The notes below the pieces were generated by a model. The model did no database searches. It had not been told where the DNA came from and saw nothing but the letters and a program-made list of their open reading frames with translations. Shown here in pieces: positions 9,428 to 18,722 of a stretch of DNA of 64,000 bases; positions within the stretch are counted from its first letter, which is position 1; every line of letters starts with the position of its first letter. Position numbers and translations under genes: made by a program. The stretch is from an uncultured Lachnospiraceae bacterium (GTDB taxonomy: Bacteria > Bacillota > Clostridia > Lachnospirales > Lachnospiraceae). Location: the NCBI GenBank assembly GCA_947630805.1, contig CANRIV010000005.1, positions 56,412 through 120,411 on the forward strand. Direction: 5' to 3'.

Positions 9428-9465
9428 AAAAGGGGTTTCTTTAAAAGAAACCTCTTTTATTTTTA
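9428..9465 (+). terminator. Terminator between converging CNNM gene and pyrI
   Basis: 15-bp stem AAAAGGGGTTTCTTT / AAAGAAACCTCTTTT (one G-T pair), followed by ATTTTTAT. The flanking A and T runs let it work in both directions. Confidence 0.8.
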
Positions 9466-9903
9466 TAATTTTTCCCACAATCTACCCTGCTTCTCCTCGC
9501 AGTATTGACAGCTATATAGTCCGTTTTTTCGATCTGTCAGTACAAATACATGATCCAATTCCTGTTCAATCGAAGTAATACAACGAGGATTTTTGCAATG
9601 AAGAACATTTGTTATTTTCTCCGGCAGTTTCAACTCTCTCTTTTCTATCAGTTTTCCGTTTTTTATAATATCAACAGTGATATTATGGTCAATAAACCCC
9701 AACACATCAAAATCTACAATATCTAAGGGGCCTTCTACTTTAATAATATCTTTTCTTCCCATCTTAGCGCTTCGGGCATTTTTAATGATTGCAATCTGAA
9801 AATCCAGTTGTTCCAGATTCAGATAATGATAAATTGCCATTGCGCGTCCCGCCTGGATATGATCCAGTACAAATCCATTGTATATCTCATCTACATTAAT
9901 CAT
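9463..9903 (-). CDS. pyrI: Aspartate carbamoyltransferase regulatory subunit
   Basis: Regulatory chain of aspartate transcarbamoylase; binds nucleotides and links the catalytic trimers. The 146-residue product has an N-terminal allosteric domain ([22 protein letters not shown]) and a C-terminal zinc domain with four Cys: CKNPRCI near residue 107 and CQYC near residue 134. Length is typical (about 150). Its start overlaps the pyrB stop by four bases (ATGA), so the two are translationally coupled to give balanced subunits. Confidence 0.95.
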   Translation of the reverse strand: MINVDEIYNGFVLDHIQAGRAMAIYHYLNLEQLDFQIAIIKNARSAKMGRKDIIKVEGPLDIVDFDVLGFIDHNITVDIIKNGKLIEKRELKLPEKITNVLHCKNPRCITSIEQELDHVFVLTDRKNGLYSCQYCEEKQGRLWEKL

Positions 9904-10814
9904 ACTGTTACCTCCAGTAAAGTTAGTATCAATGCCATTCTTACATATACTCCATATTGCGCCTGCTTAAAATATACTGCTCTCGGGTCCTCATCGACCT
10001 CCACCGATATTTCATTTACTCTTGGAAGCGGATGGAGAATCAGCATATCTTCTTTTGCCAATGACATTTTCTTTTTGTCCAGTATAAAACTGTCTTTTAA
10101 CCGGATATAATCTTCTTCATTAAAAAATCTTTCACGCTGTACTCTCGTCATATAAAGCATGTCCAGCTTCCCAATTACATTTTCCAGTTTTGTCACTTCT
10201 TCATAATGTGCACCTGCCGCTTCTATGCTTTCTATAATATATTTCGGTACTTTCAATTCCGGTGGAGAAATCAGGATAAATCGGACATTATCATAACGCA
10301 GTAACGCATGAATGAGAGAATGAACGGTCCTTCCGAATTTTAAATCACCACACAGACCAATGGTAATATTGTCCAACCGTCCTTTTAAAGACTTGATTGT
10401 CAACAAATCCGTCAGGGTCTGTGTCGGATGCTGATGTCCTCCATCTCCTGCATTAATTACCGGAATTTTTGAATGTTTGGCTGCCACCAGAGCGGCTCCT
10501 TCTTTTGGATGGCGCATAGCACAAATATCTGCATAACAGGAAATGATTCTTATCGTATCCGCTACGCTCTCTCCTTTTGCGGCCGAACTGGATGTAGCTT
10601 CCGAAAATCCCAGGACACTTCCACCCAGATTCAGCATTGCTGACTCAAAACTGAGCCTTGTTCTCGTGCTCGGCTCATAAAAAAGTGTCGCCAGTTTTTT
10701 TCCACTACATGCCTTTTTGTATCTTTCAGGATTTTTCTCAATATCATTTGCCAATTGCAAAAGTTGGTCTAATTCTTCCACAGAAAAATCCAGGGGACTG
10801 ATTAGATGTCTCAT
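9900..10814 (-). CDS. pyrB: Aspartate carbamoyltransferase catalytic subunit
   Basis: Second step of de novo pyrimidine synthesis: carbamoyl phosphate + aspartate gives carbamoyl aspartate. The 304-residue protein has [17 protein letters not shown] near residue 52, [21 protein letters not shown] and the loop HPLPRVNEI near residue 267, all diagnostic. The open frame extends to 10859, but the ATG at 10814 has AAGGAGAG at good spacing and begins [11 protein letters not shown] as in the family. Heads a pyrBI operon; the rest of the pathway is not nearby. Confidence 0.96.
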   Translation of the reverse strand: MRHLISPLDFSVEELDQLLQLANDIEKNPERYKKACSGKKLATLFYEPSTRTRLSFESAMLNLGGSVLGFSEATSSSAAKGESVADTIRIISCYADICAMRHPKEGAALVAAKHSKIPVINAGDGGHQHPTQTLTDLLTIKSLKGRLDNITIGLCGDLKFGRTVHSLIHALLRYDNVRFILISPPELKVPKYIIESIEAAGAHYEEVTKLENVIGKLDMLYMTRVQRERFFNEEDYIRLKDSFILDKKKMSLAKEDMLILHPLPRVNEISVEVDEDPRAVYFKQAQYGVYVRMALILTLLEVTV

Positions 10815-10870
10815 TCCGCTCTCCTTCTCACTTGTTTTATTCTGACATATCTTGGTCATTTTCTAATAAA

Positions 10871-10899
10871 AATATACCTTATCCCAATCAATTATTCAA
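10871..10899 (-). promoter_or_regulatory. Candidate promoter of pyrBI
   Basis: TTGAAT (10894-10899) and TATATT (10871-10876) on the minus strand, spacer 17. The leader is only about 50 bases and shows no attenuator. Confidence 0.45.
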
Positions 10900-11037
10900 G
10901 CACAACAGTTCCCGTTTCCCCATTTGCAGACAAATAAAGAAATAATTACTTCACGGCTAATCATTCCTGTGATAAACTGATTTTAACAGATGACTTTATG
11001 TATAACACAAATAAAAAGATAGGAAACGGAGATTATT

Positions 11038-11859
11038 ATGAGCCAGACATACACGGATTTATGTACCTGCTTAAAACAGATTCGGATGAAAACGCAGTCT
11101 GTTCCTGAAATTGGTATTGTTCTCGGGTCCGGACTAAGTGATTTTATTAAATTTATTGTACCGGAATGTATTGTTGAATATGCTTCATTAAAAGGCTTTC
11201 CTGTTACCACAAATGACAGACATCGGGGACGCTTTGTGTTTGGAAAAGTAGGAGATAGAAATATCGTAGCGATGGACGGACGTATTCATTACTATGAGGG
11301 ATATACAATGGAACAGGTAGTGATGCCCATACGACTTATGAAAATGATGGGTGCCAAAACATTAATTCTCACAAACGCTGCCGGAGGAATAAATCCGGAT
11401 TTTAAACCCGGTAATCTTATGGTAATCAAAGATCATATTTCGTCTTTTGTTCCCTCTCCGCTCCTTGGAACCAACAGAAAAGAACTGGGCGTACGTTTTC
11501 CGGATATGAGTCATGTATATGACCCAAACCTTACAAACCTAATACAGCTATGTGGAAAAAATCTGAATCTGAATTTAAAAACCGGCATCTATTTACAGAC
11601 AACCGGTCCTAACTTTGAAACACCTGCTGAAATATCTGCCTTTCGGAATCTGGGTGCGGATGCCGTGGGAATGAGCACTGCCTGTGAAGCAATTGCGGCC
11701 GTTCACTGTGGCATGACAGTCTGCGGAATCAGCTGTATTACCAATATGGCAGCAGGAATGACAAAAGATGCTATCAGCGATGAGGAGGTCGGAAAAACGG
11801 CAGAAAAAACCTCTGATTCTTTCTGCCGTCTTATCAATGAATTTATTCTTTCTATCTGA
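11038..11859 (+). CDS. punA: Purine nucleoside phosphorylase (inosine/guanosine type)
   Basis: Phosphorolysis of inosine and guanosine to free base and (deoxy)ribose-1-phosphate in purine salvage. The 273-residue product shows the PNP family I features: GIVLGSGLSDF near residue 26, NDRHRGRFVFGK, DGRIHYYEGY, LILTNAAGGINPDF near residue 112, and TGPNFETPAEISAFRNLGADAVGMSTACEA near 190, with the Glu and Asn that contact the purine. Length fits the trimeric class (270-290), not the hexameric DeoD class. The ATG follows GGAAACGGAG. It stands alone on the plus strand and ends just before the 3' end of converging rnpB. Confidence 0.92.
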   Translation: MSQTYTDLCTCLKQIRMKTQSVPEIGIVLGSGLSDFIKFIVPECIVEYASLKGFPVTTNDRHRGRFVFGKVGDRNIVAMDGRIHYYEGYTMEQVVMPIRLMKMMGAKTLILTNAAGGINPDFKPGNLMVIKDHISSFVPSPLLGTNRKELGVRFPDMSHVYDPNLTNLIQLCGKNLNLNLKTGIYLQTTGPNFETPAEISAFRNLGADAVGMSTACEAIAAVHCGMTVCGISCITNMAAGMTKDAISDEEVGKTAEKTSDSFCRLINEFILSI

Positions 11860-11863
11860 AATA

Positions 11864-12238
11864 GAGTAAGGCGGTAAGCCGGGTTATGTCTTGGATGATC
11901 ATCTATCTAGGCGCACTGTTACCAATACGCTCAAGCGACCTACCCGAGAGCCGGCGGGCTACCGTATGCTCTCTGTTCGGTCTTGCTTCAGATGGGGTTT
12001 ACACGGTCCTCTGATGTTACCATCAAAGCGGTAGTCTCTTACACTGCCATTTCACCCTTACCTGCCCTGCCCTCTTTTGCATTGCAAAAATGCAGGTTAC
12101 CGCAGGCGGTTTTATTTCTGTTGCACTTTCCTTAGAGTCGCCTCCACCGGCCGTTAGCCGGCATCCTGCCCTGTGAAGCCCGGACTTTCCTCTCCTGCGT
12201 CCTTTCGGCAATAGCAGCAGCGATCATCTGCCTTACTC
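11864..12238 (-). ncRNA. rnpB: RNase P RNA, class A
   Basis: Catalytic RNA of ribonuclease P, which trims tRNA 5' ends. The ends pair perfectly as P1 (GAGTAAGGC at the 5' end, GCCTTACTC at the 3' end). Near the 5' end is GAGGAAAGTCCGGGCTTCAC, and the conserved AAGGAAAGTGCAACAGAAA and AGTGTAAGAGACTACCGC follow. The layout is that of the ancestral class A form rather than the B. subtilis class B, which fits Lachnospiraceae. About 375 bases. Confidence 0.95.
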
Positions 12239-12321
12239 ACAATTCATAAACTTATCATATTCCATTTAAATTATCAATATCTTTGTTTTTCTCATCTTCT
12301 ATCTTACATTTCCACAACATT

Positions 12322-13977
12322 CTATACCGGAAATATACTTCCGCCTACAAACTCACTTAATATGGAATTTTGTGGAACATAATCTTTGGGCAGCCCCAAA
12401 ACATAGTCCAGGAATTTTAACAATCTTTTCGCTTCCAAATATTCCGGCGCGTTTTCATTCACCCGGAACAATGCCGGCTCTGCATAGGTTTTCAATACAG
12501 ACAGTTCATATACCATCGCTGAATTGAAAATAGCATCCGCCTCTTCCTGATAAGGAAAAATATTTTTCTCTTCTCCTCTCCTTACCCGATTCCACATTTC
12601 TATAGTATTTTCTGCTGAAGTCCCCCTAGTTCTCACATCCCGGACAATTCTTCGGAGCAATCGCCAGTCTGCAGTGGCAATTCTGTTATGTTCATCTACA
12701 TTTAACGGTGTTAATGCGCTGACATAAATTTTAAATTTTTTATCTTCCGGCAGACTGTAAGACAACCTGTCATTCAGACAGTGAATTCCTTCAATAACAA
12801 GAATATCATCTTCTCCCATCTGCAGATATTTTCCATGGAATTCCCTCTTTCCACTGATAAAATTAAAATCCGGTAATTCCACCTTTTCTCCTTCCAGCAG
12901 TGCTTTCATCTGCCGGTTAAAGAATTCTATATCCACTGCCTCCAATACTTCATAATCCATTTTTCCTTCTTCGTCCAACGGCGTCCGGACCCGGTCCACA
13001 AAATAACTGTCCACCGGGATGGGATGTGGTCGGAGTCCCTGAGCAATCAGTTGAATAGAAAGTCGGTGGGAAAAAGAAGTTTTGCCGGAAGAAGACGGAC
13101 CTGCAATCATGACTGCTTTTATATCTTTTCTTGCGGCAATTTCTGTTGCGATATCTGCTATTTTCTTTTCCTGTAACGCCTCCTGTATCATCATAATATC
13201 ATGAATGGTCCCATCGGTAATTTTGTCATTGACCTGCCCTATAGTAGATACCCCCAGCATTTCAGCCCATAAAGTAGCCTCTTTCAGCACATGAAACACC
13301 TTGGCTTTTGGCTCAAATAAAGGGACCACTCTTGGTGACTCTTTGACGGGCATCTGAAGAACAAAACCATCCTCATATGGAAAAATATCAAAATATTTTA
13401 ACTTTCCTGTAGAATAAGCCATATATCCATAGAAATAATCCTCAAACCCTTCCATCTTATATATCTTTGTTGCGGAAGAGCGACGGTATTTTAAAAGATG
13501 TACTTTGTCTTTCATTCCATGCAGTTGAAAACGCTCCATCGCCTTTGCGGTGGAAACAGTCTCTTTTGTAATTAAAATATCTCTCTTTACGAGATTCATC
13601 ATTTCTTTTTTTAATCTGTGGACAAAATCTTTGTCTATCGTCACATTTCCATAAACCTGACAGTAATAACCTTTACTCACAGAATGTTGAATGGACAATT
13701 TTTCAACATTTTCATGACCTGCCACTTTATAAAAAGCCTTCAGCATCATAAAAGTTACGCTTCTGCGGTAACATTCATTTCCCGTATGACTTGCTGTAGT
13801 CAGGAAACTGAGTTTACAGTTTTCTGTCATTACATGCGATAATTCACAAAGTTTTCCATCACAGATGGCCAATATAATATCGTACTCATATTTCTGTGCA
13901 AAATCTTTCGCTATTTCATACACAGTAGTACCGTCTTCATAATTATAAAGATTTCCGTCAATTTCTACCTGAATCAT
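12322..13977 (-). CDS. Uridine kinase-like nucleoside kinase with N-terminal TGS domain
   Basis: Two-part protein of 551 residues. The N-terminal part resembles threonyl-tRNA synthetase: a TGS domain (1-60) and a region like its editing/SAD domain (~60-210). The C-terminal part is a P-loop kinase of the uridine kinase/phosphoribulokinase family: Walker A GPSSSGKTSFS near residue 296, PVDSYFVDR, and IEGIHCLND as Walker B. By family it likely phosphorylates a nucleoside, but the substrate of this fusion is not settled. It overlaps trmK by 20 bases, and AGGA lies six bases before its ATG. The TGS part suggests a regulatory nucleotide input. Confidence 0.85.
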   Translation of the reverse strand: MIQVEIDGNLYNYEDGTTVYEIAKDFAQKYEYDIILAICDGKLCELSHVMTENCKLSFLTTASHTGNECYRRSVTFMMLKAFYKVAGHENVEKLSIQHSVSKGYYCQVYGNVTIDKDFVHRLKKEMMNLVKRDILITKETVSTAKAMERFQLHGMKDKVHLLKYRRSSATKIYKMEGFEDYFYGYMAYSTGKLKYFDIFPYEDGFVLQMPVKESPRVVPLFEPKAKVFHVLKEATLWAEMLGVSTIGQVNDKITDGTIHDIMMIQEALQEKKIADIATEIAARKDIKAVMIAGPSSSGKTSFSHRLSIQLIAQGLRPHPIPVDSYFVDRVRTPLDEEGKMDYEVLEAVDIEFFNRQMKALLEGEKVELPDFNFISGKREFHGKYLQMGEDDILVIEGIHCLNDRLSYSLPEDKKFKIYVSALTPLNVDEHNRIATADWRLLRRIVRDVRTRGTSAENTIEMWNRVRRGEEKNIFPYQEEADAIFNSAMVYELSVLKTYAEPALFRVNENAPEYLEAKRLLKFLDYVLGLPKDYVPQNSILSEFVGGSIFPV

Positions 13978-14650
13978 AGAATGTCCTGCCTTTCCTGTTC
14001 AGTTCCAGTATTTCTTCTATCGGCTGGATGCTGCAGTTTTCGCTCTCTTTCATTGTATTCAATATCTCTGAAAATTTTACATACTCTTTTTCCAGATATT
14101 CTTTCAACACAGCATTTTTCTCCTGCAAGAGAATCCTGCCATATCTCAATTCTTCTTCTCTATATTCCGGCTCCGCTTTCTTAGCGAGAACAACTCTGAG
14201 AATAGGATAAAATTTACCTGCATCCAGTACCATATTTTCCGCCGCAATAGACCATCCTCTGGAAATAACATATTTGCGCACTAAATCAACCCGTCTATGA
14301 GGAGCAAGGATAAATTCCCGAATCCCTTTTACAGATTCTCTTTTCTTTAAAATATCAATTATCAGTTCGCCTCCCATACCAGCTATCACAACGCTCTCTG
14401 CCATTCCCGGGGCAAGCTGTTCCATTCCATCTGAACGGATGGTAATGATTTTGTCCGACAAACCTTCTTTTTGTATGTTTTTTTCTGCAATTTTCAGCGG
14501 TCCCTCGTGAATATCCATCGCATACGCACTTGGACAGATATGGTTTTTTGTAAGATAAATAGGCACATACCCATGGTCTGTGCCTATATCCGCTATTCTG
14601 TTTCCTTTTGTAACCATATCAGCTACAGCCTGAAGTCTTTTTGACAGCAT
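13958..14650 (-). CDS. trmK: tRNA (adenine22-N1)-methyltransferase, TrmK family
   Basis: SAM-dependent methyltransferase for m1A22 in tRNA. The 230-residue product has the Rossmann motif IADIGTDHGYVPIYL near residue 20, AMDIHEGPLKIAEKNI, VVIAGMGGELI near residue 90 and LAPHRRVDLVRKYV, as in TrmK/YqfN. AGGA lies six bases before its ATG. It sits eight bases after dnaG. In most Firmicutes the housekeeping sigma gene separates dnaG from trmK, but not here. Its 3' end overlaps the next gene. Confidence 0.92.
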   Translation of the reverse strand: MLSKRLQAVADMVTKGNRIADIGTDHGYVPIYLTKNHICPSAYAMDIHEGPLKIAEKNIQKEGLSDKIITIRSDGMEQLAPGMAESVVIAGMGGELIIDILKKRESVKGIREFILAPHRRVDLVRKYVISRGWSIAAENMVLDAGKFYPILRVVLAKKAEPEYREEELRYGRILLQEKNAVLKEYLEKEYVKFSEILNTMKESENCSIQPIEEILELNRKGRTFYDSGRN

Positions 14651-14658
14651 ACAAAATC

Positions 14659-16419
14659 CTAACTTAATGTAATGTGTATTGTTCTCAACTGTTTCTGTTC
14701 CTGTATAATGTTCTGCAGTTGTGTAATGTCAGTTGCCTGTGAAGCTTTCCTCTCCAGGCTTTCTTTTTTTATCCTGTAAACAGCGTCATTCACAGCTTTT
14801 TCCTGCTCTGCCAAACTCAGCTCCGTGCGAATTGGAGAAACAAACAATTCCGCAACTTTTTTATGTTCCTGTTCCTGCTCGAAATAATTCATAATCTTCG
14901 CCGGATTTGCCTCACCATTTTTCATCTGCTCCCAGAATATCTGTGCGGCTTTTCGATACAATTCATCCAAAAAGTCTTCCGGAGAAATCACTGCTGCCAC
15001 TTTCTGAAAACTATGATTATCCTCTAAAAGATATGCAAGCAGAATCCTCTGGGCCTGAACAGACTTATCCTCCTTCTTATCCTCCAATCGTTTTGCAGGT
15101 TTATCATACTCTCTCTCTTCTTTTCCGACATAAGTAAGTCCGGTCTTTCTGACCAGTTTTATCATACCATCTTTTGGAATTTTGAATATTTCACACACGG
15201 AATCAAGATAATTGTCCCGCTCAATTTCATCCTGAAATTCCAAAAGCATTTCCGCTACACGCTTATGAAATGCCGTTTTTTCCTGCGGGTCGTCCTGATT
15301 ATATTTTTTCTGCTCTGCAGCCACACGAAAAATAAAATAATTCACTGCACTCTCTATTCTCTTTTCATACGCATCTGTTCCCAGGGCTTTAATAAATTCA
15401 TCCGGATCTTTGTACGGTTTCATATTCAATACCTTTATCGCCAGCCCTGCATCTTTCAAATAGGGAATGGCACGCAGGGCGGCTTTCTCTCCCGCCTCAT
15501 CGCTGTCAAACGTCAGCACAACTTCTTTGACATAGCGCTTGATTAAAGACGCATGTCTGGAAGTAAATGCAGTTCCCAGAGCAGCCACCGCATTTTGAAA
15601 TCCGGCCTGATGAAGACTGATGACATCCATATATCCCTCACAGATTAGCATAAAATCCTTTCTGGAAGCTCTTGCCACATTTAATCCATAAAGATTGCGG
15701 CTCTTATCAAAAACTTTTGTTTCCGGCGAATTTAGATATTTTGGCTTGCCTTCTCCCATGACTCTTCCGCCAAAAGCAATCACACGGTTATTTACATCCA
15801 TAATCGGAAACATAACTCTGTTCCAGAATTTATCTGTCACGCCTCTTTTTTCATCAAAGGAAAAAAGACCCGTCTCTTTGAGTTCATTATCACTGTAACC
15901 TTTACTCTTTAAATAACGATAAAGATTATCGCTGTATTTATCTGAGTATCCCAGCCCAAATCTGACAATCGTTTCATCCGATAACTTCCTTTCTCTCAGA
16001 TAATGATACGCCCGTTTTCCTCTGTCAGATTTCAGCAGAAAATGATAATATTTTGCAGCTTCTGTGTTAATTTCAATTAGTTTTGTCCGAAAATCTTTCT
16101 CTCTGCGCGCCTCTTTTGAATATTCTATTTTGGGAAGCTCTATTCCGACCCTTTTTGCCAAAACTTCAAGAGCTTCCTGAAAAGTATAATTCTCATATTT
16201 CATCAGAAAAGATATAACATTGCCGCCCTCTCCACAGCCGAAACAATAATACATCTGCTTTTGTGGAGACACAGAAAAAGAGGGAGACTTCTCATTGTGA
16301 AACGGACATAGTCCAAAATAAGAACTTCCTTTTCGCTGCAGTTTCACATAATCTCCAATGACATCAACTATATTATTTTCAGTCCTCACCTGTTCAATAA
16401 TATCTTCTGAATAAAACAT
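14659..16419 (-). CDS. dnaG: DNA primase
   Basis: Synthesises RNA primers at the replication fork. The 586-residue protein has the N-terminal zinc finger (CPFHNEKSPSF ... YYCFGCGEGG, residues ~39-64), the catalytic core with YLNSPETKVFDKS, the TOPRIM domain (ICEGYMDVISLHQAG near 262 and LTFDSDEAGEKAA near 306), and a C-terminal helicase-interaction region. Length matches other primases (580-605). The start follows AGGAGA. Member of dgt-dnaG-trmK-kinase. Confidence 0.96.
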   Translation of the reverse strand: MFYSEDIIEQVRTENNIVDVIGDYVKLQRKGSSYFGLCPFHNEKSPSFSVSPQKQMYYCFGCGEGGNVISFLMKYENYTFQEALEVLAKRVGIELPKIEYSKEARREKDFRTKLIEINTEAAKYYHFLLKSDRGKRAYHYLRERKLSDETIVRFGLGYSDKYSDNLYRYLKSKGYSDNELKETGLFSFDEKRGVTDKFWNRVMFPIMDVNNRVIAFGGRVMGEGKPKYLNSPETKVFDKSRNLYGLNVARASRKDFMLICEGYMDVISLHQAGFQNAVAALGTAFTSRHASLIKRYVKEVVLTFDSDEAGEKAALRAIPYLKDAGLAIKVLNMKPYKDPDEFIKALGTDAYEKRIESAVNYFIFRVAAEQKKYNQDDPQEKTAFHKRVAEMLLEFQDEIERDNYLDSVCEIFKIPKDGMIKLVRKTGLTYVGKEEREYDKPAKRLEDKKEDKSVQAQRILLAYLLEDNHSFQKVAAVISPEDFLDELYRKAAQIFWEQMKNGEANPAKIMNYFEQEQEHKKVAELFVSPIRTELSLAEQEKAVNDAVYRIKKESLERKASQATDITQLQNIIQEQKQLRTIHITLS

Positions 16420-16479
16420 GTTATTCTCCTATATTTTTATTCATAACATAGAATCTGAAACATTTGGTGTGTTTCATTT

Positions 16480-17487
16480 TTACATTTTCCAAAACTTTGG
16501 AACAAAAATCTGTTGGAACGCAGCTACGGAATACTGGTCGCTCATTCCTGCAATATAGTCTGCTACAACCTGCGCTTCTTTTTCGCCGCACTGTTCTATC
16601 AGATAACGAAATTCGTCCGGTAACTGTTCCTGATGTTTTAAATAATATTCATAGAGAGAAATCAGCATTGTTTCTGCTTTTTCCTCTTCTCTCTTTGCCA
16701 AAGAATTTGTGTAGACATGTTCAAACATATAGGTGCGAAGTCCCATCATTGCCTGTTCTCCCTCAGGAGACATCACGATGTCAGCCTTATCAAAACTGTT
16801 GTTTACAACGTCATGAATCAGAAAATCCAGCCGGCTCTTTGTCGATGCTCCCAGCACATCAGTATATTTTTTTGGAATATCTGCCTCACTGATAATTTTT
16901 CCCCGTATGGCATCATCAATATCATGATTAATATAAGCAATCTTATCCGACAACCGTACAATCTTTCCCTCAAGAGTAGAAGGATTACCACTTGTTCGAT
17001 GATTTAAAATTCCATCACGCACCTCTTTGGTCAGATTCAGGCCTTTCCCATCATTTTCCAGAATTTCCACGACACGAATACTTTGTTTATAATGCTGAAA
17101 TCCATGCGCACATACGCGATTGAGTGCCCGCTCTCCCGCATGTCCAAACGGTGTATGGCCCAAATCATGTCCCAGAGCAATCGCCTCTGTCAAATCCTCA
17201 TTTAATCTCAAAGATTTTGCAATCGTACGCGCAATCTGAGAAACTTCCAGAGTGTGTGTCAGTCTCGTCCGATAGTGATCTCCCATCGGTGCAAGAAAAA
17301 CCTGTGTCTTGTGCTTGAGGCGGCGAAATGCTTTACAATGAATAATACGATCCCGGTCGTGCTGATAAACGGTCCTCATGTCACTCTGCTCTTCCTTGTG
17401 GTCTCTGCCCTGACTATTGACACTCAAGGCTGCATAAGGACTTAAAATCTGTTTTTCCAGTAATTCATTTTGTTCTCGAATATTCAT
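16480..17487 (-). CDS. dgt: Deoxyguanosinetriphosphate triphosphohydrolase-like HD protein
   Basis: Hydrolyses dNTPs to nucleoside and triphosphate, helping to set dNTP pools. The 335-residue product has the dGTPase start DRDRIIHCKAFRRLKHKTQVF, RTRLTHTLEVSQIAR and the HD-domain metal ligands in ALGHDLGHTPFGHAGE near residue 107. It is of the shorter Firmicute type (about 330) compared with the 505-residue E. coli enzyme. GGAGG lies eight bases before the ATG. It precedes dnaG by 60 bases, which include a small GAAACA/TGTTTC hairpin. Confidence 0.92.
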   Translation of the reverse strand: MNIREQNELLEKQILSPYAALSVNSQGRDHKEEQSDMRTVYQHDRDRIIHCKAFRRLKHKTQVFLAPMGDHYRTRLTHTLEVSQIARTIAKSLRLNEDLTEAIALGHDLGHTPFGHAGERALNRVCAHGFQHYKQSIRVVEILENDGKGLNLTKEVRDGILNHRTSGNPSTLEGKIVRLSDKIAYINHDIDDAIRGKIISEADIPKKYTDVLGASTKSRLDFLIHDVVNNSFDKADIVMSPEGEQAMMGLRTYMFEHVYTNSLAKREEEKAETMLISLYEYYLKHQEQLPDEFRYLIEQCGEKEAQVVADYIAGMSDQYSVAAFQQIFVPKFWKM

Positions 17488-17588
17488 AGCCTTATCCTCC
17501 GCACATAATTATCTTAATTATACAATAAAAACAGCAAAAGAAAAAGATTTCTTTCAACAATTCCGAAAACGGAAAATTATAAAATTGG

Positions 17589-17617
17589 TTGACACAAATT
17601 ACTAATTATGATAATAT
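17589..17617 (+). promoter_or_regulatory. Promoter of the tRNA-Leu pair
   Basis: Perfect -35 TTGACA (17589-17594), 17-base spacer, -10 TAATAT (17612-17617). Transcription should begin about 17 bases before the first tRNA. Confidence 0.75.
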
Positions 17618-17640
17618 TTTTTTTGCGTGTAAAAACGTAT

Positions 17641-17725
17641 GCGGAAGTGTCGGAACTGGCAGACGAGCAAGACTAAGGATCTTGTGAGCAATGCGCTCGT
17701 GTGGGTTCAAGTCCCATCTTCCGCA
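17641..17725 (+). tRNA. tRNA-Leu (anticodon AAG)
   Basis: 85 bases. Acceptor GCGGAAG pairs with CTTCCGC, discriminator A, no encoded CCA. Anticodon stem CAAGA/TCTTG encloses CTAAGGA, giving anticodon AAG. The long variable arm (GAGCAATGCGCTC) and T arm GGGTTCAAGTCCC confirm a class II leucine tRNA. A34 may be deaminated to inosine; that is inference. Confidence 0.95.
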
Positions 17726-17746
17726 TTTTGTTATCACGCAGCATAT

Positions 17747-17831
17747 GCAGTTGTGGCGGAATTGGCATACGCGCATGATTCAGGTTCATGTCCGGGTTAT
17801 CTGGGTGAGGGTTCAAGTCCCTTCAACTGCA
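17747..17831 (+). tRNA. tRNA-Leu (anticodon CAG)
   Basis: 85 bases. Acceptor GCAGTTG pairs with CAACTGC, discriminator A, no encoded CCA. Anticodon stem CATGA/TCATG with loop TTCAGGT gives anticodon CAG, reading CUG. Long variable arm and T arm GGGTTCAAGTCCC present. Shares the upstream promoter with the tRNA 21 bases before it. Confidence 0.95.
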
Positions 17832-18030
17832 TTTCTAAATTTCTTTATTATTTTATTTCATAAAAAAATTATTTTTTTCTCAACATTCTGTTGTTTTTCT
17901 ATGACTTCTTTTCTAAATGTTTCGCGAAAATAGTTTCCACCGTTTCTCTTTTCTCAATCAGAAACTTTGTAAAATTCCACTTTTTATTTTCATTCTTTTT
18001 ATCCATTTTTTGACAGCTGTACATAAAATT

Positions 18031-18077
18031 TATAAAAAGAGACAGCATTAAAGATATCTCTACCTTCTATGCTGTCT
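18031..18077 (-). terminator. Terminator of infC-rpmI-rplT
   Basis: 9-bp stem AGACAGCAT / ATGCTGTCT, 20-base loop with further pairing, then TCTTTTTAT on the minus strand. The region 17832-18030 between the tRNAs and this site shows no gene. Confidence 0.75.
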
Positions 18078-18112
18078 TCATCTTTTATCATAGAATTTTA
18101 AATCATTCCAAG

Positions 18113-18469
18113 TTATGCTAATTTTTCTTTTGCCGTTTCTACTAACTTTGCAAATCCGTCTGCATCGTTCACAGCCATCTCAGCCAACATTTTACGATTC
18201 ATCTCTACTCCTGCGAGCTTTAATCCATACATAAACTTGCTGTAGGAAAGACCATTGATTCTTGCTGCAGCATTAATTCTGGCAATCCATAACTGTCTGA
18301 ACTGTCTCTTTCTCTGCTTTCTGCCCGCATAAGAACTTGTCAAAGCTCTCATCACTGACTGTTTTGCTACTCTGTACTGTTTTGATCTGGCACCTCTATA
18401 ACCCTTAGCCAGTTTTAATACTCTATTATGTTTTTTTCTAGCGTTCATTCCGCCTTTAATTCTTGCCAT
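18113..18469 (-). CDS. rplT: Ribosomal protein L20
   Basis: 118-residue large-subunit protein, essential for early 50S assembly; starts [24 protein letters not shown] and has [23 protein letters not shown] core (here [20 protein letters not shown]). In Firmicutes it also binds the infC leader and lowers expression of its own operon. GGAGGAG precedes the ATG. Last gene of the operon, 23 bases after rpmI. Confidence 0.97.
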   Translation of the reverse strand: MARIKGGMNARKKHNRVLKLAKGYRGARSKQYRVAKQSVMRALTSSYAGRKQRKRQFRQLWIARINAAARINGLSYSKFMYGLKLAGVEMNRKMLAEMAVNDADGFAKLVETAKEKLA

Positions 18470-18492
18470 TTCTATCTCCTCCTACTTCCAGA

Positions 18493-18690
18493 TTATAAAT
18501 AAGGTAAAATCTTCTTCATATTCTTTACATTGGTAGCGTCAGCTGTTGTTGCTTTTCTGAGATTTCTTTTTCTCTTTGCTGATTTCTTTGTTAAGATATG
18601 TGATTTGTAAGCTTTATTTCTTTTAAGCTTTCCTGTACCTGTCTTTTTGAAACGTTTTGCAGCTGCTCTGCTTGTCTTAATTTTTGGCAT
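18493..18690 (-). CDS. rpmI: Ribosomal protein L35
   Basis: 65-residue basic large-subunit protein: [20 protein letters not shown] start and a RKRNLRKAT core are diagnostic. AAGGAGGA lies six to eight bases before the ATG. Between infC and rplT, the standard order. Confidence 0.97.
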   Translation of the reverse strand: MPKIKTSRAAAKRFKKTGTGKLKRNKAYKSHILTKKSAKRKRNLRKATTADATNVKNMKKILPYL

Positions 18691-18722
18691 GTGTTCTTCC
18701 TCCTTAAATAACTTCTAAAAGC

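Noticed and set aside
12023..12211. 62-residue open frame on the minus strand
   Set aside because: It lies entirely within RNase P RNA.
17639..17933. Two overlapping plus-strand open frames of 74 and 80 residues
   Set aside because: They cover the two tRNA-Leu genes and are chance frames.
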